The translations under genes and the position numbers were made by a program. Below, piece by piece: positions 25,511 through 33,967 of a DNA stretch of 64,000 nucleotides (the stretch's first letter is position 1; each line of letters opens with the position of its first letter). Origin of the DNA: Rhodobacter sp. GTDB taxonomy: Bacteria > Pseudomonadota > Alphaproteobacteria > Rhodobacterales > Rhodobacteraceae. Under the pieces are notes generated by a model. That model was not told the DNA's origin and made no database searches. It saw nothing but the letters and a program-made list of their open reading frames with translations. The stretch is taken from the NCBI GenBank assembly GCA_020637555.1, contig JACKKF010000002.1, positions 248,001-312,000 of the forward strand, given 5' to 3'.

Positions 25511-26015
25511 CCTCATCGCCGACAAACCGTTTCAGGGCCTGCCGTTGAGCATTGGCCGCGCCTCGGTCGAGGGGATGGACCCAGGTCCTGTGACCGCGAT
25601 CCAGCCCTTTCCGGGGGCGACCCTGCCGATGCCCTTTCCGCAGGCCGGCCAGGTGCTGGCCCAGGGGGGCGGGCGACTGGTCTGGGCCGGGCGCGAGACC
25701 GCCTTCCTGATGGGCGAGGCCGCGCCGGATCTGGCGGGGCTGGCCGGCGTGACCGATCAGACCGACGGCTGGGCCTGGGCGCGGCTGTCCGGGCCGGACA
25801 TGGCGGCGGTTCTGGCGCGGCTTTGCCCGCTGGACCTGCGTGCCCTGCCGGTCGGCACCTCGGCCCGCACGATGCTGACCCATCTGCCCGCGATCGTGAT
25901 CCGCACCGCGCCCGAGACGCTGGAAATCGGCGTGTTCCGGTCCATGGCCGGCACGCTGGAACACGAGCTGAGCGCAGCGATGCGCGCGGTCGCGGCCCGG
26001 GCTTCCCTGCGTTAG
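25503..26015 (+). CDS. soxG: Sarcosine oxidase gamma subunit SoxG
   Basis: A 170-residue protein, normal for SoxG, resembling the N-terminal part of the GcvT fold (FRSMAGTLEHELSAAMRAVA at the end). The start is GTG at 25503, which lies within the last codons of soxA (8-base overlap) and follows GAGGGAGGG; no ATG is available near the conserved N terminus (MVDLIADKPF). The stop overlaps the end of the convergent DeoR-type gene. Confidence 0.85.
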   Translation: MVDLIADKPFQGLPLSIGRASVEGMDPGPVTAIQPFPGATLPMPFPQAGQVLAQGGGRLVWAGRETAFLMGEAAPDLAGLAGVTDQTDGWAWARLSGPDMAAVLARLCPLDLRALPVGTSARTMLTHLPAIVIRTAPETLEIGVFRSMAGTLEHELSAAMRAVAARASLR

Positions 26016-26800
26016 GCGCGGTCGGGATCAGACCCCGCGACGGCGCAGGTCACGACGCGCGTGCTCCAGGCCTCGCAGGCGGTGCGCAACCGGTCCGGCA
26101 GCGGGCGGTCGGTGAAAAGACTGTCCAGCACCGCCAGCGAGTCGATGCGCGCCGGCGCCGTGCGCCCCAGTTTGGAATGATCGACCACCAGCCAGGCCTT
26201 GCGCGCCTGCGCGATCAGCGCACGGCTGACGCCGACTTCGTGGATGTCATAATCCAGCATGTCGCCGTCGCCATCCAGCGCCGAACAGCCGATCACCGCG
26301 ATATCGACCTTGAACTGCCGGATCGCGGCCTCGGTCAGGGGGCCGGTCAGGCCTCCATCGGACCGCCTGAGCGTGCCGCCGGTCAGGATCACCTGGCAGT
26401 CGGGGTTTTCGGCAAGGATATTGGCCGAATTCATGTTGTTGGTCACCACCATCAGCCCGGCATGCCGGCGCAATTCACGCGCGACGGCCTCGGTCGTGGT
26501 GCCGATCGCCAGAAAGACCGAGGCCCCTTCGGGGATCTCGGCCGCGCAGGCCCGGGCGATGGCGCGCTTCTCCTCGGCGTTCAGGGCCGCGCGCTCCTGA
26601 TAGCCGATGTTGACCGTGCCCGAGCGCAGGATCGCGCCGCCGTGCACGCGCTCCAGCTTGCCGGCCTCGTCCAGTTCGGCCAGATCGCGCCGGATGGTCT
26701 GCGCCGTGACGCCGAAACGATGCGCGAGGTCATCCACCGTGACCCGCCCCTCGGCGCGGGCAAGGTCGAGGATCTCGGGCAGGCGGAACCCTTGGGCCAT
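26012..26800 (-). CDS. glpR: DeoR-family regulator of glycerol-3-phosphate use (GlpR-like)
   Basis: A 262-residue regulator. The DeoR helix-turn-helix reads ILDLARAEGRVTVDDLAHRF, then TAQTIRRDLAELDEAGKLER. The C-terminal sugar-phosphate sensor domain shows VFLAIGTTTEAVARELR and MVVTNNMNSANILAENP. GlpR-like assignment rests on the sequence type and on divergence from glpD. ATG 26800 is the conserved start (MAQGFRLPEILDLAR); the frame upstream runs across the promoter. Expected role: repressor of glpD lifted by glycerol 3-phosphate. Confidence 0.85.
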   Translation of the reverse strand: MAQGFRLPEILDLARAEGRVTVDDLAHRFGVTAQTIRRDLAELDEAGKLERVHGGAILRSGTVNIGYQERAALNAEEKRAIARACAAEIPEGASVFLAIGTTTEAVARELRRHAGLMVVTNNMNSANILAENPDCQVILTGGTLRRSDGGLTGPLTEAAIRQFKVDIAVIGCSALDGDGDMLDYDIHEVGVSRALIAQARKAWLVVDHSKLGRTAPARIDSLAVLDSLFTDRPLPDRLRTACEAWSTRVVTCAVAGSDPDRA

Positions 26801-26899
26801 GGCGTGGTCCTTTTTGTCCGATTGTGTTCGCTCACCCCGGGCACCGCAAGCCAAAGCGAGGGTTTTCGCGCCAATTCGCTGCATAGGGGGCGGATACCC

Positions 26900-26929
26900 T
26901 TGTGATGATCCCGAAAAAGCGCGTATAAT
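26900..26929 (+). promoter_or_regulatory. Promoter of glpD
   Basis: A perfect -10 element TATAAT (26924-26929) lies 18 bases after TTGTGA (26900-26905), and 37 bases before the glpD start codon. It is the strongest consensus -10 in the window. Confidence 0.7.
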
Positions 26930-26937
26930 CGCAATCA

Positions 26938-26947
26938 ATCGAACATT
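26938..26947. promoter_or_regulatory. Candidate GlpR operator half-site
   Basis: ATCGAACATT, read on the minus strand as AATGTTCGAT, fits the E. coli GlpR half-site WATKYTCGWW exactly. It lies at the expected transcription start of glpD. The second half of the palindrome is poorly matched, so the site is tentative. Confidence 0.4.
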
Positions 26948-26966
26948 TTCGCGCGTGATCGCTCCC

Positions 26967-28514
26967 ATGTCCCAGCCCTCCAGTGACCTTTTCGACCTTG
27001 TCGTCATCGGCGGGGGAATCAACGGATGCGGCATCGCCCGGGATGCGGCGGGGCGGGGTCTCAGGGTCCTGCTGGCGGAAAAGGGCGATCTGGCAGGGGC
27101 GACCTCGTCGGCTTCGACCAAGCTGTTCCACGGCGGGCTGCGCTATCTCGAATATTTCGAATTCCGTCTGGTGCGCGAGGCGCTGATCGAACGCGAGCGC
27201 CTGCTGGTCGCCATGCCGCATATCGCCTGGCCGATGCGCTTTGTGCTGCCCTATCACAAAGGCATGCGGTTCGACGCCGAGACCCCGACCTCGCGGTTGC
27301 TGGGGTGGGTCATGCCCTGGATGCGGGGGCGCCGCCCGGCCTGGCTGATCCGCCTGGGCCTGTTTCTCTATGACCATCTCGGCGGGCGGCGGATCCTGCC
27401 CGGCACGACCCGGCTGGACCTGCGCCACGCACCCGAAGGCGGGCCGCTGAGGGACGAGTTCCAGCACGCCTATGAATATTCGGACTGCTGGGTGCAGGAT
27501 TCGCGCCTGGTCGCGCTGAACGCGCGCGACGCGGCCGAACGCGGGGCCGAGATCCTGACCCGCACCGCCGTCACCGGTGCCACAGCCGAGAACGGCACCT
27601 GGCACGTCAGCCTGGCCAACGGCCGCATCGTGCGCGCCAAGGCCCTGGTCAACGCCGCCGGCCCCTGGGTCAGCGCCGTCCTGCATGATCTTCTGCACCG
27701 CGACCTGCGCGACCATGTGCGCCTGGTGCGTGGGTCGCATATCGTGGTGCCCAGGCTTTACGCCCACGACAAGGCGTATTTCTTTCAGGGCCGCGACGGG
27801 CGCATCATCTTTGCCATTCCCTATGAGCAAGACTTCACCCTGATCGGCACGACGGATGCCGAACATGCCGACCCCGATACGCCGCCGCGCTGCACCGACA
27901 GCGAACGCGACTACCTGTGCGCCTTTGCGTCGGAGTATTTCAAACGGCCGATCACCGCGCAGGATGTGGTCTGGAGCTATTCCGGTGTCCGTCCGCTTTA
28001 TGACGACGGTGCCCGCAGCGCCACCGCGGCCACGCGCGACTATGTGCTGACGCTGGACACAGGCGCGGGGGCGCCGGTGCTCAATGTCTTTGGCGGCAAG
28101 ATCACCACCTATCGGCGGCTGGCGGAATCGGCGCTGGCCCGGCTGGGCGCCCATCTGCCGGTCGGACAGGACTGGACTGCGGGGGTGCCGTTGCCCGGCG
28201 GTGATTTTCCGGTGGATCAGGTGCCGACGCTGGTGGCCGATCTGCGCGCGCGCCACCCGTTTCTCAGCCTGGCGCAGGCCTGGCGTCTGGTGCGCGGTTA
28301 CGGGACCGAAGCCGCCACGATCCTGGCCGGCGCCACCTCGGCCGCGGATCTGGGGCAGGCGTTCGGCGCCGGGCTTTTCGCGCGCGAGGTGGATTGGCTG
28401 ACCGCGCACGAATTCGCGGTCACGGCCGAGGACATCCTGTGGCGGCGCACGCGGCTGGGGCTGCATCTGACGCCCGAACAGGCGGCCGCGCTTGCCGCCT
28501 ATCTGCAGGGGTGA
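26967..28514 (+). CDS. glpD: Aerobic glycerol-3-phosphate dehydrogenase
   Basis: A 515-residue flavoprotein, normal length for GlpD, which oxidises glycerol 3-phosphate to dihydroxyacetone phosphate at the inner membrane and feeds electrons to ubiquinone. FAD motif: LVVIGGGINGCGIARDAAGR; the family motif ASTKLFHGGLRYLEYFEFRL follows; IIFAIPYEQDFTLIGTTD and VLNVFGGKITTYRRLAESAL complete the pattern. ATG 26967 gives MSQPSSDLFDLVVIGGG; the open frame to 26607 runs through the divergent regulator gene and is not coding. Confidence 0.95.
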   Translation: MSQPSSDLFDLVVIGGGINGCGIARDAAGRGLRVLLAEKGDLAGATSSASTKLFHGGLRYLEYFEFRLVREALIERERLLVAMPHIAWPMRFVLPYHKGMRFDAETPTSRLLGWVMPWMRGRRPAWLIRLGLFLYDHLGGRRILPGTTRLDLRHAPEGGPLRDEFQHAYEYSDCWVQDSRLVALNARDAAERGAEILTRTAVTGATAENGTWHVSLANGRIVRAKALVNAAGPWVSAVLHDLLHRDLRDHVRLVRGSHIVVPRLYAHDKAYFFQGRDGRIIFAIPYEQDFTLIGTTDAEHADPDTPPRCTDSERDYLCAFASEYFKRPITAQDVVWSYSGVRPLYDDGARSATAATRDYVLTLDTGAGAPVLNVFGGKITTYRRLAESALARLGAHLPVGQDWTAGVPLPGGDFPVDQVPTLVADLRARHPFLSLAQAWRLVRGYGTEAATILAGATSAADLGQAFGAGLFAREVDWLTAHEFAVTAEDILWRRTRLGLHLTPEQAAALAAYLQG

Positions 28515-28614
28515 GCCGCGGCGCGCGGCATTCGCACGCGAAAGTCACCGCTTTGCCGTTTTCCTTGTCGAAATCCCGCGCTAGTGTGCGCGCCAATCGA
28601 CACAGGAGAGCGGC

Positions 28615-29130
28615 ATGGCCGAGATCAAGGACCCCGAAAACACCATTCTCATCGAGCTGAAGACCGGCACGGTCGTCATCGAACTGCTGCCCGATGTCGC
28701 GCCCGGTCATTCCCAGCGCATGAAAGACCTCGCGCGCGCGGGCGCCTATGACGGCGTCGTCTTTCATCGCGTGATCGACGGGTTCATGGCGCAGACCGGC
28801 GATGTGGAAAACGGCAACGCCACCAAGGACAGCTTCAACATCCGCCGCGCCGGCACGGGCGGCTCGGATCTGCCGGATCTGAAGGCCGAATTCTCGGGCA
28901 TTCCGCATGACCGGGGCACGCTGGGCGCGGCGCGCTCGCAGAACCCGCATTCGGCGAATTCGCAGTTCTTCATCAATTTCAACGACAACCACTTCCTGAA
29001 CCGGCAGTATACGGTCTATGGCCGCGTCATTTCGGGGATGGAACATGTCGATCAGATCGTGCGCGGTGAGCCGCCGGCGTCGCCCGACCGCATGATCAAG
29101 GTGACGGTGGCCTCCGATGCGCAGGCGTGA
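28615..29130 (+). CDS. Cytoplasmic peptidyl-prolyl cis-trans isomerase (cyclophilin)
   Basis: A 171-residue cyclophilin without signal peptide. Active-site elements: VVFHRVIDGFMAQTGDVENG (catalytic Arg after FH), GTLGAARSQNPHSANSQFFI, and NRQYTVYGRVISGM. It speeds cis-trans isomerisation of X-Pro bonds during folding. The start has GGAGAGCGG just ahead of it. The 3' end overlaps by 14 bases a second, exported cyclophilin. Confidence 0.93.
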   Translation: MAEIKDPENTILIELKTGTVVIELLPDVAPGHSQRMKDLARAGAYDGVVFHRVIDGFMAQTGDVENGNATKDSFNIRRAGTGGSDLPDLKAEFSGIPHDRGTLGAARSQNPHSANSQFFINFNDNHFLNRQYTVYGRVISGMEHVDQIVRGEPPASPDRMIKVTVASDAQA

Positions 29131-29698
29131 TCTTCTGGCCGCTGCGGCGGCGCTGACATTGGCGCCGCTTGGCGCCTCGGCCTCGGATGCGCCCCTGGGG
29201 GCGCCGGTGCTGGAGATCGAGGTCGCGGGTGAAGCCAACGGCACGATCCACATTGCGCTGCGCCCCGATCTGGCGCCGCAGCATGTCGAACGCATCATCG
29301 CCCTGGCCGAATCCGGTGCCTATGACAACGTGGTCTTTCACCGCGTGATCGACGGGTTCATGGCGCAAACCGGCGACGTGCAGTTCGGGCGCGCCGATGG
29401 CGACACCGCGCGCGCCGGCATGGGCGGGTCCGATCTGCCCGATCTGCCGGCCGAATTCAGCGCCGAGCCGTTCGAGCGGGGCGTGATGGGCATGGCCCGG
29501 GCGCAGAACCCGAATTCGGCCAACAGCCAGTTCTTCCTGATGTTCGCGCCGGCGCCGCATCTGAATGGGCACTACACCGTCGTCGGTCAGATCACCGACG
29601 GGTTCGACGTGCTCGACGCGATCAAGCGCGGCGAGGGGCCCAACGGCGCGGTCCTGGGCACGCCCGACCGGATGGCGCATGTCCGCGTGATCCGCTGA
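29117..29698 (+). CDS. Exported peptidyl-prolyl cis-trans isomerase (cyclophilin)
   Basis: A 193-residue cyclophilin with an N-terminal signal segment MRRRDLLAAAAALTLAPLGA, whose twin arginines and cleavage-like ASA-SDA suggest Tat export; Sec remains possible. The catalytic region VVFHRVIDGFMAQTGDV is nearly identical to that of the upstream gene, so the pair arose by duplication, one copy being sent to the periplasm. It overlaps the first gene by 14 bases and is followed by a terminator. Confidence 0.9.
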   Translation: MRRRDLLAAAAALTLAPLGASASDAPLGAPVLEIEVAGEANGTIHIALRPDLAPQHVERIIALAESGAYDNVVFHRVIDGFMAQTGDVQFGRADGDTARAGMGGSDLPDLPAEFSAEPFERGVMGMARAQNPNSANSQFFLMFAPAPHLNGHYTVVGQITDGFDVLDAIKRGEGPNGAVLGTPDRMAHVRVIR

Positions 29699-29706
29699 CG
29701 GCAATG

Positions 29707-29738
29707 CCCCGCCGCCGCGCTGCGGCGGGGCTTTATTT
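29707..29738 (+). terminator. Rho-independent terminator after the cyclophilin pair
   Basis: CCCCGCCGC and GCGGCGGGG form a 9-base perfect stem with a 6-base loop (CGCGCT) followed by CTTTATTT, 8 bases after the stop codon. Confidence 0.85.
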
Positions 29739-29789
29739 CCCCGGCGATCTGGGTCATATGTCGGGGCAAAGACCAAGGGGACTCGGCCA

Positions 29790-30164
29790 ATGAACCTGCT
29801 TCTTCGCATCCTGACCTGGTGGAACGGCCAGACGCTGGGCACGCAGCTCTATACCTGGCGCAAGGGCGTCAAGGTCGGCGAGGATGCGCAGGGCAACGTC
29901 TTCTATCGCTCGCGCGACGGGAAACGCCGCTGGGTCATCTACAATGGCGAGGTCGAGGCCAGCCGCATCGACACCGAGTGGCATGGCTGGCTGCACCACA
30001 CCTGGGATGAACCGCCGACGGAACGCCCGCTGGCGCGCAAACCCTGGGAGTTGCCGCATCACCCCAACATGACGGGCACGGCCCAGGCCTATGTGCCGCC
30101 GGGGTCGCTGCGCCGCGCCGCGCCGGTGGAACGCCGCGACTACGAAGCCTGGCAGCCGGAATAA
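29790..30164 (+). CDS. Complex I accessory subunit NDUFA12
   Basis: A 124-residue homologue of the 17.2-kDa complex I accessory subunit, found in mitochondria and alphaproteobacteria. Signatures: TWWNGQTLGTQLYTWRKG, VGEDAQGNVFYRSRDG, RRWVIYNGEVEASRIDTEWH and GWLHHTWDEPP. It sits on the peripheral arm of NADH:quinone oxidoreductase. In alphaproteobacteria the gene is usually away from the nuo operon and next to mlaD and DUF2155 genes, as here; the next start lies 6 bases downstream. Confidence 0.95.
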   Translation: MNLLLRILTWWNGQTLGTQLYTWRKGVKVGEDAQGNVFYRSRDGKRRWVIYNGEVEASRIDTEWHGWLHHTWDEPPTERPLARKPWELPHHPNMTGTAQAYVPPGSLRRAAPVERRDYEAWQPE

Positions 30165-30170
30165 CGGCCG

Positions 30171-30641
30171 ATGGCCTATCGCCCCTGGGAGATCCTCTTG
30201 GGCGCGGCGGTGCTGACCGTCGCGGTCGTGTTCGCGGTGTTTGCCCTGCGCACCACCGGCACCAGTCTGGCCCAGGGCGCGGGCTATCCGCTTTATGCGA
30301 CCTTCCGGTCCGCCGAGGGTGTGCGCCCGGGAACCGAGGTGCGCCTTGCCGGGGTCAAGATCGGCACCGTCACCACGCTGACGCTGGACCCGCAGAGCTT
30401 TCGCGCGCAGTTGGCGATCGCGGTGAACCCGGGTCTGGACCTGCCCAGCGACTCGACCATCCAGGTGGCCTCCGAGGGGCTCTTGGGCGGCACCTTCATC
30501 GAGGTTCTTCCCGGCGGCGATCTGGAGAACCTGCAACCCGGCGATACCTTTCAGGATACCCAGAGCGCGGTCAGCCTGATCACGCTGCTGCTGCGGGCCT
30601 TCACCGGGTCCGATGCCAGCACCCCGGGGGACGCGCCATGA
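30171..30641 (+). CDS. mlaD: Phospholipid transport protein MlaD
   Basis: A 156-residue single-pass protein of the MCE family. A membrane helix (about 8-28) is followed by the MCE domain: YATFRSAEGVRPGTEVRLAG, VKIGTVTTLTLD, VASEGLLGGTFIEVLPGG. MlaD hexamers form the periplasmic substrate channel of the MlaFEDB complex, which moves phospholipids between membranes. The other mla genes are not in the window. Its end overlaps the following gene by four bases (ATGA). Confidence 0.92.
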   Translation: MAYRPWEILLGAAVLTVAVVFAVFALRTTGTSLAQGAGYPLYATFRSAEGVRPGTEVRLAGVKIGTVTTLTLDPQSFRAQLAIAVNPGLDLPSDSTIQVASEGLLGGTFIEVLPGGDLENLQPGDTFQDTQSAVSLITLLLRAFTGSDASTPGDAP

Positions 30642-31066
30642 GCGGCGGGCGCCTGAAACCGGCTGCGGTGGCGGCGGCGCTGGGTCTTGCGCTGGCCGGG
30701 CCCGTGGCGGCGCAACAGGTCAATTGGCAGGTCCTGGGCGAGGCCCTGCACGATCAGCGCCCGACCGGGCCCGAGATGGCCTCGGGCACCGAAGCGGTCC
30801 TGCGTGGCCTCGACAAGATTTCGGGCGAGGTCGAGGACATGACCCTGGCCGTCGGCGGGACGGTGACCTATCACCATCTGACGGTCGCGCTGACCGGTTG
30901 CCGCTATCCGGCCGACAACCCCAGTTCCGACGCCTATGCGTTTCTCGACATCACCGATGCGAACGATGGCGAGCGGCTGTTTCACGGCTGGATGGTCGCG
31001 TCGAGCCCGGCGTTGAACGCGCTGGATCACCCCCGTTATGACATCTGGGTGCTGGGCTGCCATTGA
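30638..31066 (+). CDS. DUF2155 periplasmic protein
   Basis: A 142-residue protein with a signal peptide (LKPAAVAAALGLALAGPVAA, cut after AAQ-like site) and a DUF2155 domain, marked by LRGLDKISGEVEDMTLAVGG, VTYHHLTVALTGCRYP, AYAFLDITDANDGERLFHGW, MVASSPALNALDHPRYDIWV and a terminal LGC. Two cysteines probably form a disulfide. The function is unknown, but its constant place beside NDUFA12 and mlaD in alphaproteobacteria points to an envelope role. Confidence 0.9.
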   Translation: MSGGRLKPAAVAAALGLALAGPVAAQQVNWQVLGEALHDQRPTGPEMASGTEAVLRGLDKISGEVEDMTLAVGGTVTYHHLTVALTGCRYPADNPSSDAYAFLDITDANDGERLFHGWMVASSPALNALDHPRYDIWVLGCH

Positions 31067-31099
31067 GCGCCCGGCGCGCGCCGGGACGCGCGTTTCCGG

Positions 31100-32878
31100 T
31101 CAGATCGGCGCGCAGGCTTGCGAAAGCCAGGTGCGCGCCTCGGGCGAGACCAGCGGCCCCAGTTCGGCCAGCACCCGGGCGTGATAGGCATTCAGCCACA
31201 GGACCTCGTCCCCCGACAGCATCGCGCGGTCGATCAGCCGGGTGTCGATCGGGCAGAGGGTGATGGTCTCGAAGTCCAGCATCCGCCGATTGTCGCCCAG
31301 AGGGGCGGCCTCGCGCACGATCAGCAGGTTCTCGATCCGGATGCCCCAGCCGCCGGCGCGGTAGTATCCGGGTTCGTTGGACAGGATCATCCCGGGTTCG
31401 AGCGGCAGCATCGACACCCGCGACAGCCGCGCCGGCCCCTCATGCACGCTGAGCGCCGCCCCCACGCCATGACCGGTGCCGTGGTCATAGTCCAGACCCG
31501 CCAGCCACAGCGGATAGCGCGCCAAAGCGTCCAGATGCCCGCCCGACACGCCCCGTGGAAAGCGGGCGCGGCTCATCGCGATCATGCCTTGCAGCACGCG
31601 GGTATAGGCCGCGCGACGTTCGTCAGCCACGGCGCCGACGGGCAGGGTGCGGGTGATGTCGGTGGTCCCGTCGGGGTATTGCCCGCCCGAATCGATCAGG
31701 AACAGGTCGCCCGGTTCAAGCCGCCGGTTCGTCGCCTCGGTCACGCGGTAATGGTTGATCGCCGCGTTCGGCCCGGTCGACGAGATGGAATCGAAACTCA
31801 GGTCCAGAAGCTGCCCCGAGGCCGCGCGGCAGGCCTCGAGATGTCTGGCCATGTCGATTTCGGTCAGACCCTCAAGCGCGTGCGCGTCGAACCAGGCCAG
31901 GAATTCGACCATGGCCACCCCGTCGCGGCGGTGCGCGGCGCGCATGCCGTCCAGCTCGGCCGCGGTCTTGGTCGCCTTGGCCATCAGGCAGGGGTCCGCC
32001 CCGGGCGTGCCCTGGGCCAGGGCCGACTGCACGGCGACGGGGGCGGTCAGCGGATCATACCGGGTCACGCCGTTCAGCGCCCGCAGGGCCTCGGGGAAAC
32101 TGTCGACCGGGTGGCGCGTGACGCCTTCGTCACCGGGCAGATGCGCGACCTTCGCGGCATCGATGAACAGATCGAGCCGCGCATCGTCGTGCAGGATCGC
32201 AAACCCCTGCACGACGGGGTTTCGGATGATGTCGGACCCGCGCCAGTTCATCAGCCAGGCCAGGCTGTCGGCCAGGGTGATGACCGTGGCGGCCGTGCCC
32301 ACGCGCCGCAGACCCTCGGCCAGGGCGGCTCGTTTCTCGGCGGCCGTGCAGCCCGCCAGCGCCAGCGGATGCTCGCGCACCTGTCCACATGCGGGCGGGG
32401 GTTGATCGGTCCAGACGGCATCCACCGGGTTGGCGGTGAGCGCGCGCAGGCTCAGCCCCGAACCTTTGAGCCCGGCTTCGATCTTGGCGATCTCGTCCGG
32501 GGTATGAAGCCAGGGATCGTATCCGATGACCGCCTCGGCCGGGGCCTGCTGCCGCAGCCAGTCCGCGGCCGAGGTATCCGGCCAGTCGATCGGCGCAAAG
32601 GCCGTCAGGTCGATCTGGTCGCGCACCTGCAGCCGATAGCGCCCGTCGATGAACACGCCCGCGCTGTCGGGCAGGACGATGCAGAACCCGGCCGATCCCG
32701 TGAACCCGGTCAGCCATTGCAGGCGTTCATCGTGCGGGCTGACGTATTCGCCCTGATGCGCGTCCGAGCGCGGAACGAGGAACCCGGTCAATCCCTGGCG
32801 AGCCAGTTCGTCACGCAGACGCGCCAGCCGGGGCGGGCCGTCTTCGGGGCGGGTGGCGGCGGTGAAGCTCTGGAACAT
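31100..32878 (-). CDS. pepP: Xaa-Pro aminopeptidase (aminopeptidase P, M24B)
   Basis: A 592-residue enzyme of the large, three-domain aminopeptidase P type: two creatinase-like N-terminal domains and a C-terminal pita-bread M24 domain. Metal ligands are visible as the two Asp in LFLIDSGGQYPDGTTDITRT, His in DHGTGHGVGAAL, Glu in ILSNEPGYYRAGGWGI and Glu in RIENLLIV. It removes the N-terminal residue from peptides with proline in position two. It is cytoplasmic, without signal peptide. The next gene upstream ends 3 bases before its start. Confidence 0.93.
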   Translation of the reverse strand: MFQSFTAATRPEDGPPRLARLRDELARQGLTGFLVPRSDAHQGEYVSPHDERLQWLTGFTGSAGFCIVLPDSAGVFIDGRYRLQVRDQIDLTAFAPIDWPDTSAADWLRQQAPAEAVIGYDPWLHTPDEIAKIEAGLKGSGLSLRALTANPVDAVWTDQPPPACGQVREHPLALAGCTAAEKRAALAEGLRRVGTAATVITLADSLAWLMNWRGSDIIRNPVVQGFAILHDDARLDLFIDAAKVAHLPGDEGVTRHPVDSFPEALRALNGVTRYDPLTAPVAVQSALAQGTPGADPCLMAKATKTAAELDGMRAAHRRDGVAMVEFLAWFDAHALEGLTEIDMARHLEACRAASGQLLDLSFDSISSTGPNAAINHYRVTEATNRRLEPGDLFLIDSGGQYPDGTTDITRTLPVGAVADERRAAYTRVLQGMIAMSRARFPRGVSGGHLDALARYPLWLAGLDYDHGTGHGVGAALSVHEGPARLSRVSMLPLEPGMILSNEPGYYRAGGWGIRIENLLIVREAAPLGDNRRMLDFETITLCPIDTRLIDRAMLSGDEVLWLNAYHARVLAELGPLVSPEARTWLSQACAPI

Positions 32879-32881
32879 CGT

Positions 32882-33919
32882 TCAGCCTTGGAAGTTGCGG
32901 GGGTCCGGGCAGCCGAGTGCCTGCGCCTCGAACGCCTGGCGCAGGCGATCAAGCCGGGGATCGCGGACCAGGGTGACGTAGTCGGCCATCTGCGCGCGCA
33001 TCTGCGTTGTCAGGTCGGCACGCGCCTGGCCCGAGGCGGTGGCCAGGGCCTCGCGGGTTTCGGAAAGCGCGACATTGGCCATGATGATCGCGCGGGTCAG
33101 ACTGCCGAGCTGCGCCGCGCCCTCGGGTGCCATGGCCTCGAGGACGGGCCCGCCCACGGTGAGTTGGTGGGTCAGGCAGTCGAAATAGCGGCTCTGGCTT
33201 TGATCCATGATGGTGATCAGGGCCAGCGCGGTCTCGGGGGCTGTGTCCGCGACGCGCGTGAAGGTCACGAGCCGGGGCAGTGTGGGCGCGGACGGATTCG
33301 GCAGCCGCCCGGCCAGCATCACCAGCGTGTCGTCCGCGCGGCGCAGGGTGCCGCCCGCTTCGAAATGATTGATCTGCCCGAGAACGAACAGTTCGTTCAC
33401 GCGCCGGTATTGCAGCCGGGCGGGGAAATACCGGATCGGCGGACCGGACCGCGGAACCGAATAGCGGCCCTCGGCGTCGAGGGCGAGGGTCGCTTCGGCG
33501 ACCAGATTGGTGAAGCTGCCGTCGGCGCTCCACGGCAGGCTGCCCTCGGGCGGCAGCAGGGTCTTGAACCAGTATTGCCGAACGACGAAGGTGCCGGGCT
33601 CTGCCCCCTCGGTGATGCGCAGCACTTCCTGCCCGGGGGTCATGGCGCCGCTGATCGACAGGCTGATGTCATCGCCGAGCCAGGTCCCGACAAGCGCGTG
33701 CGGGTCGTGAACGGGCTGCGCGCTGTCAAAGGCGGTCTCGTTCGCCGTGAACGCGCCGATGTGCCGCGCGATGCAGCCTGCGGCCGGTTCTCCGGCCGTC
33801 GCGGCCGGCAGGGCATGATGCGCGGCCAACAGATCGGCGCAGCGCAGGTCCTGGGCCGCCGCGTCGGCGGTGGGCATGCAGGCAAGGGCCAGAAGGGCGA
33901 GGGCGAGGTGTCGGATCAT
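32882..33919 (-). CDS. Exported protein of unknown function
   Basis: A 345-residue protein with a signal peptide (MIRHLALALLALACMPTADA). No known domain is recognised. The middle part (about 95-220) is rich in beta strands (VVRQYWFKTLLPPEGSLPWS, PIRYFPARLQYRRVNELFVL), the end is helical. Four cysteines in the mature chain (LRCADLL, AGCIARH, FDCLTH, LGCPDP) suggest two disulfides, fitting the periplasm. It is upstream of pepP with almost no gap, so probably co-transcribed. Confidence 0.65.
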   Translation of the reverse strand: MIRHLALALLALACMPTADAAAQDLRCADLLAAHHALPAATAGEPAAGCIARHIGAFTANETAFDSAQPVHDPHALVGTWLGDDISLSISGAMTPGQEVLRITEGAEPGTFVVRQYWFKTLLPPEGSLPWSADGSFTNLVAEATLALDAEGRYSVPRSGPPIRYFPARLQYRRVNELFVLGQINHFEAGGTLRRADDTLVMLAGRLPNPSAPTLPRLVTFTRVADTAPETALALITIMDQSQSRYFDCLTHQLTVGGPVLEAMAPEGAAQLGSLTRAIIMANVALSETREALATASGQARADLTTQMRAQMADYVTLVRDPRLDRLRQAFEAQALGCPDPRNFQG

Positions 33920-33967
33920 CGGGTCTCCACCATGCGGTCGACGGGCAGGCGGCGCGCAAGGACGGCG

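Noticed and set aside
22487..25525. 1012-codon minus-strand open frame
   Set aside because: Antisense shadow of soxA in high-GC DNA; composition rich in His, Gln and Arg with no family similarity.
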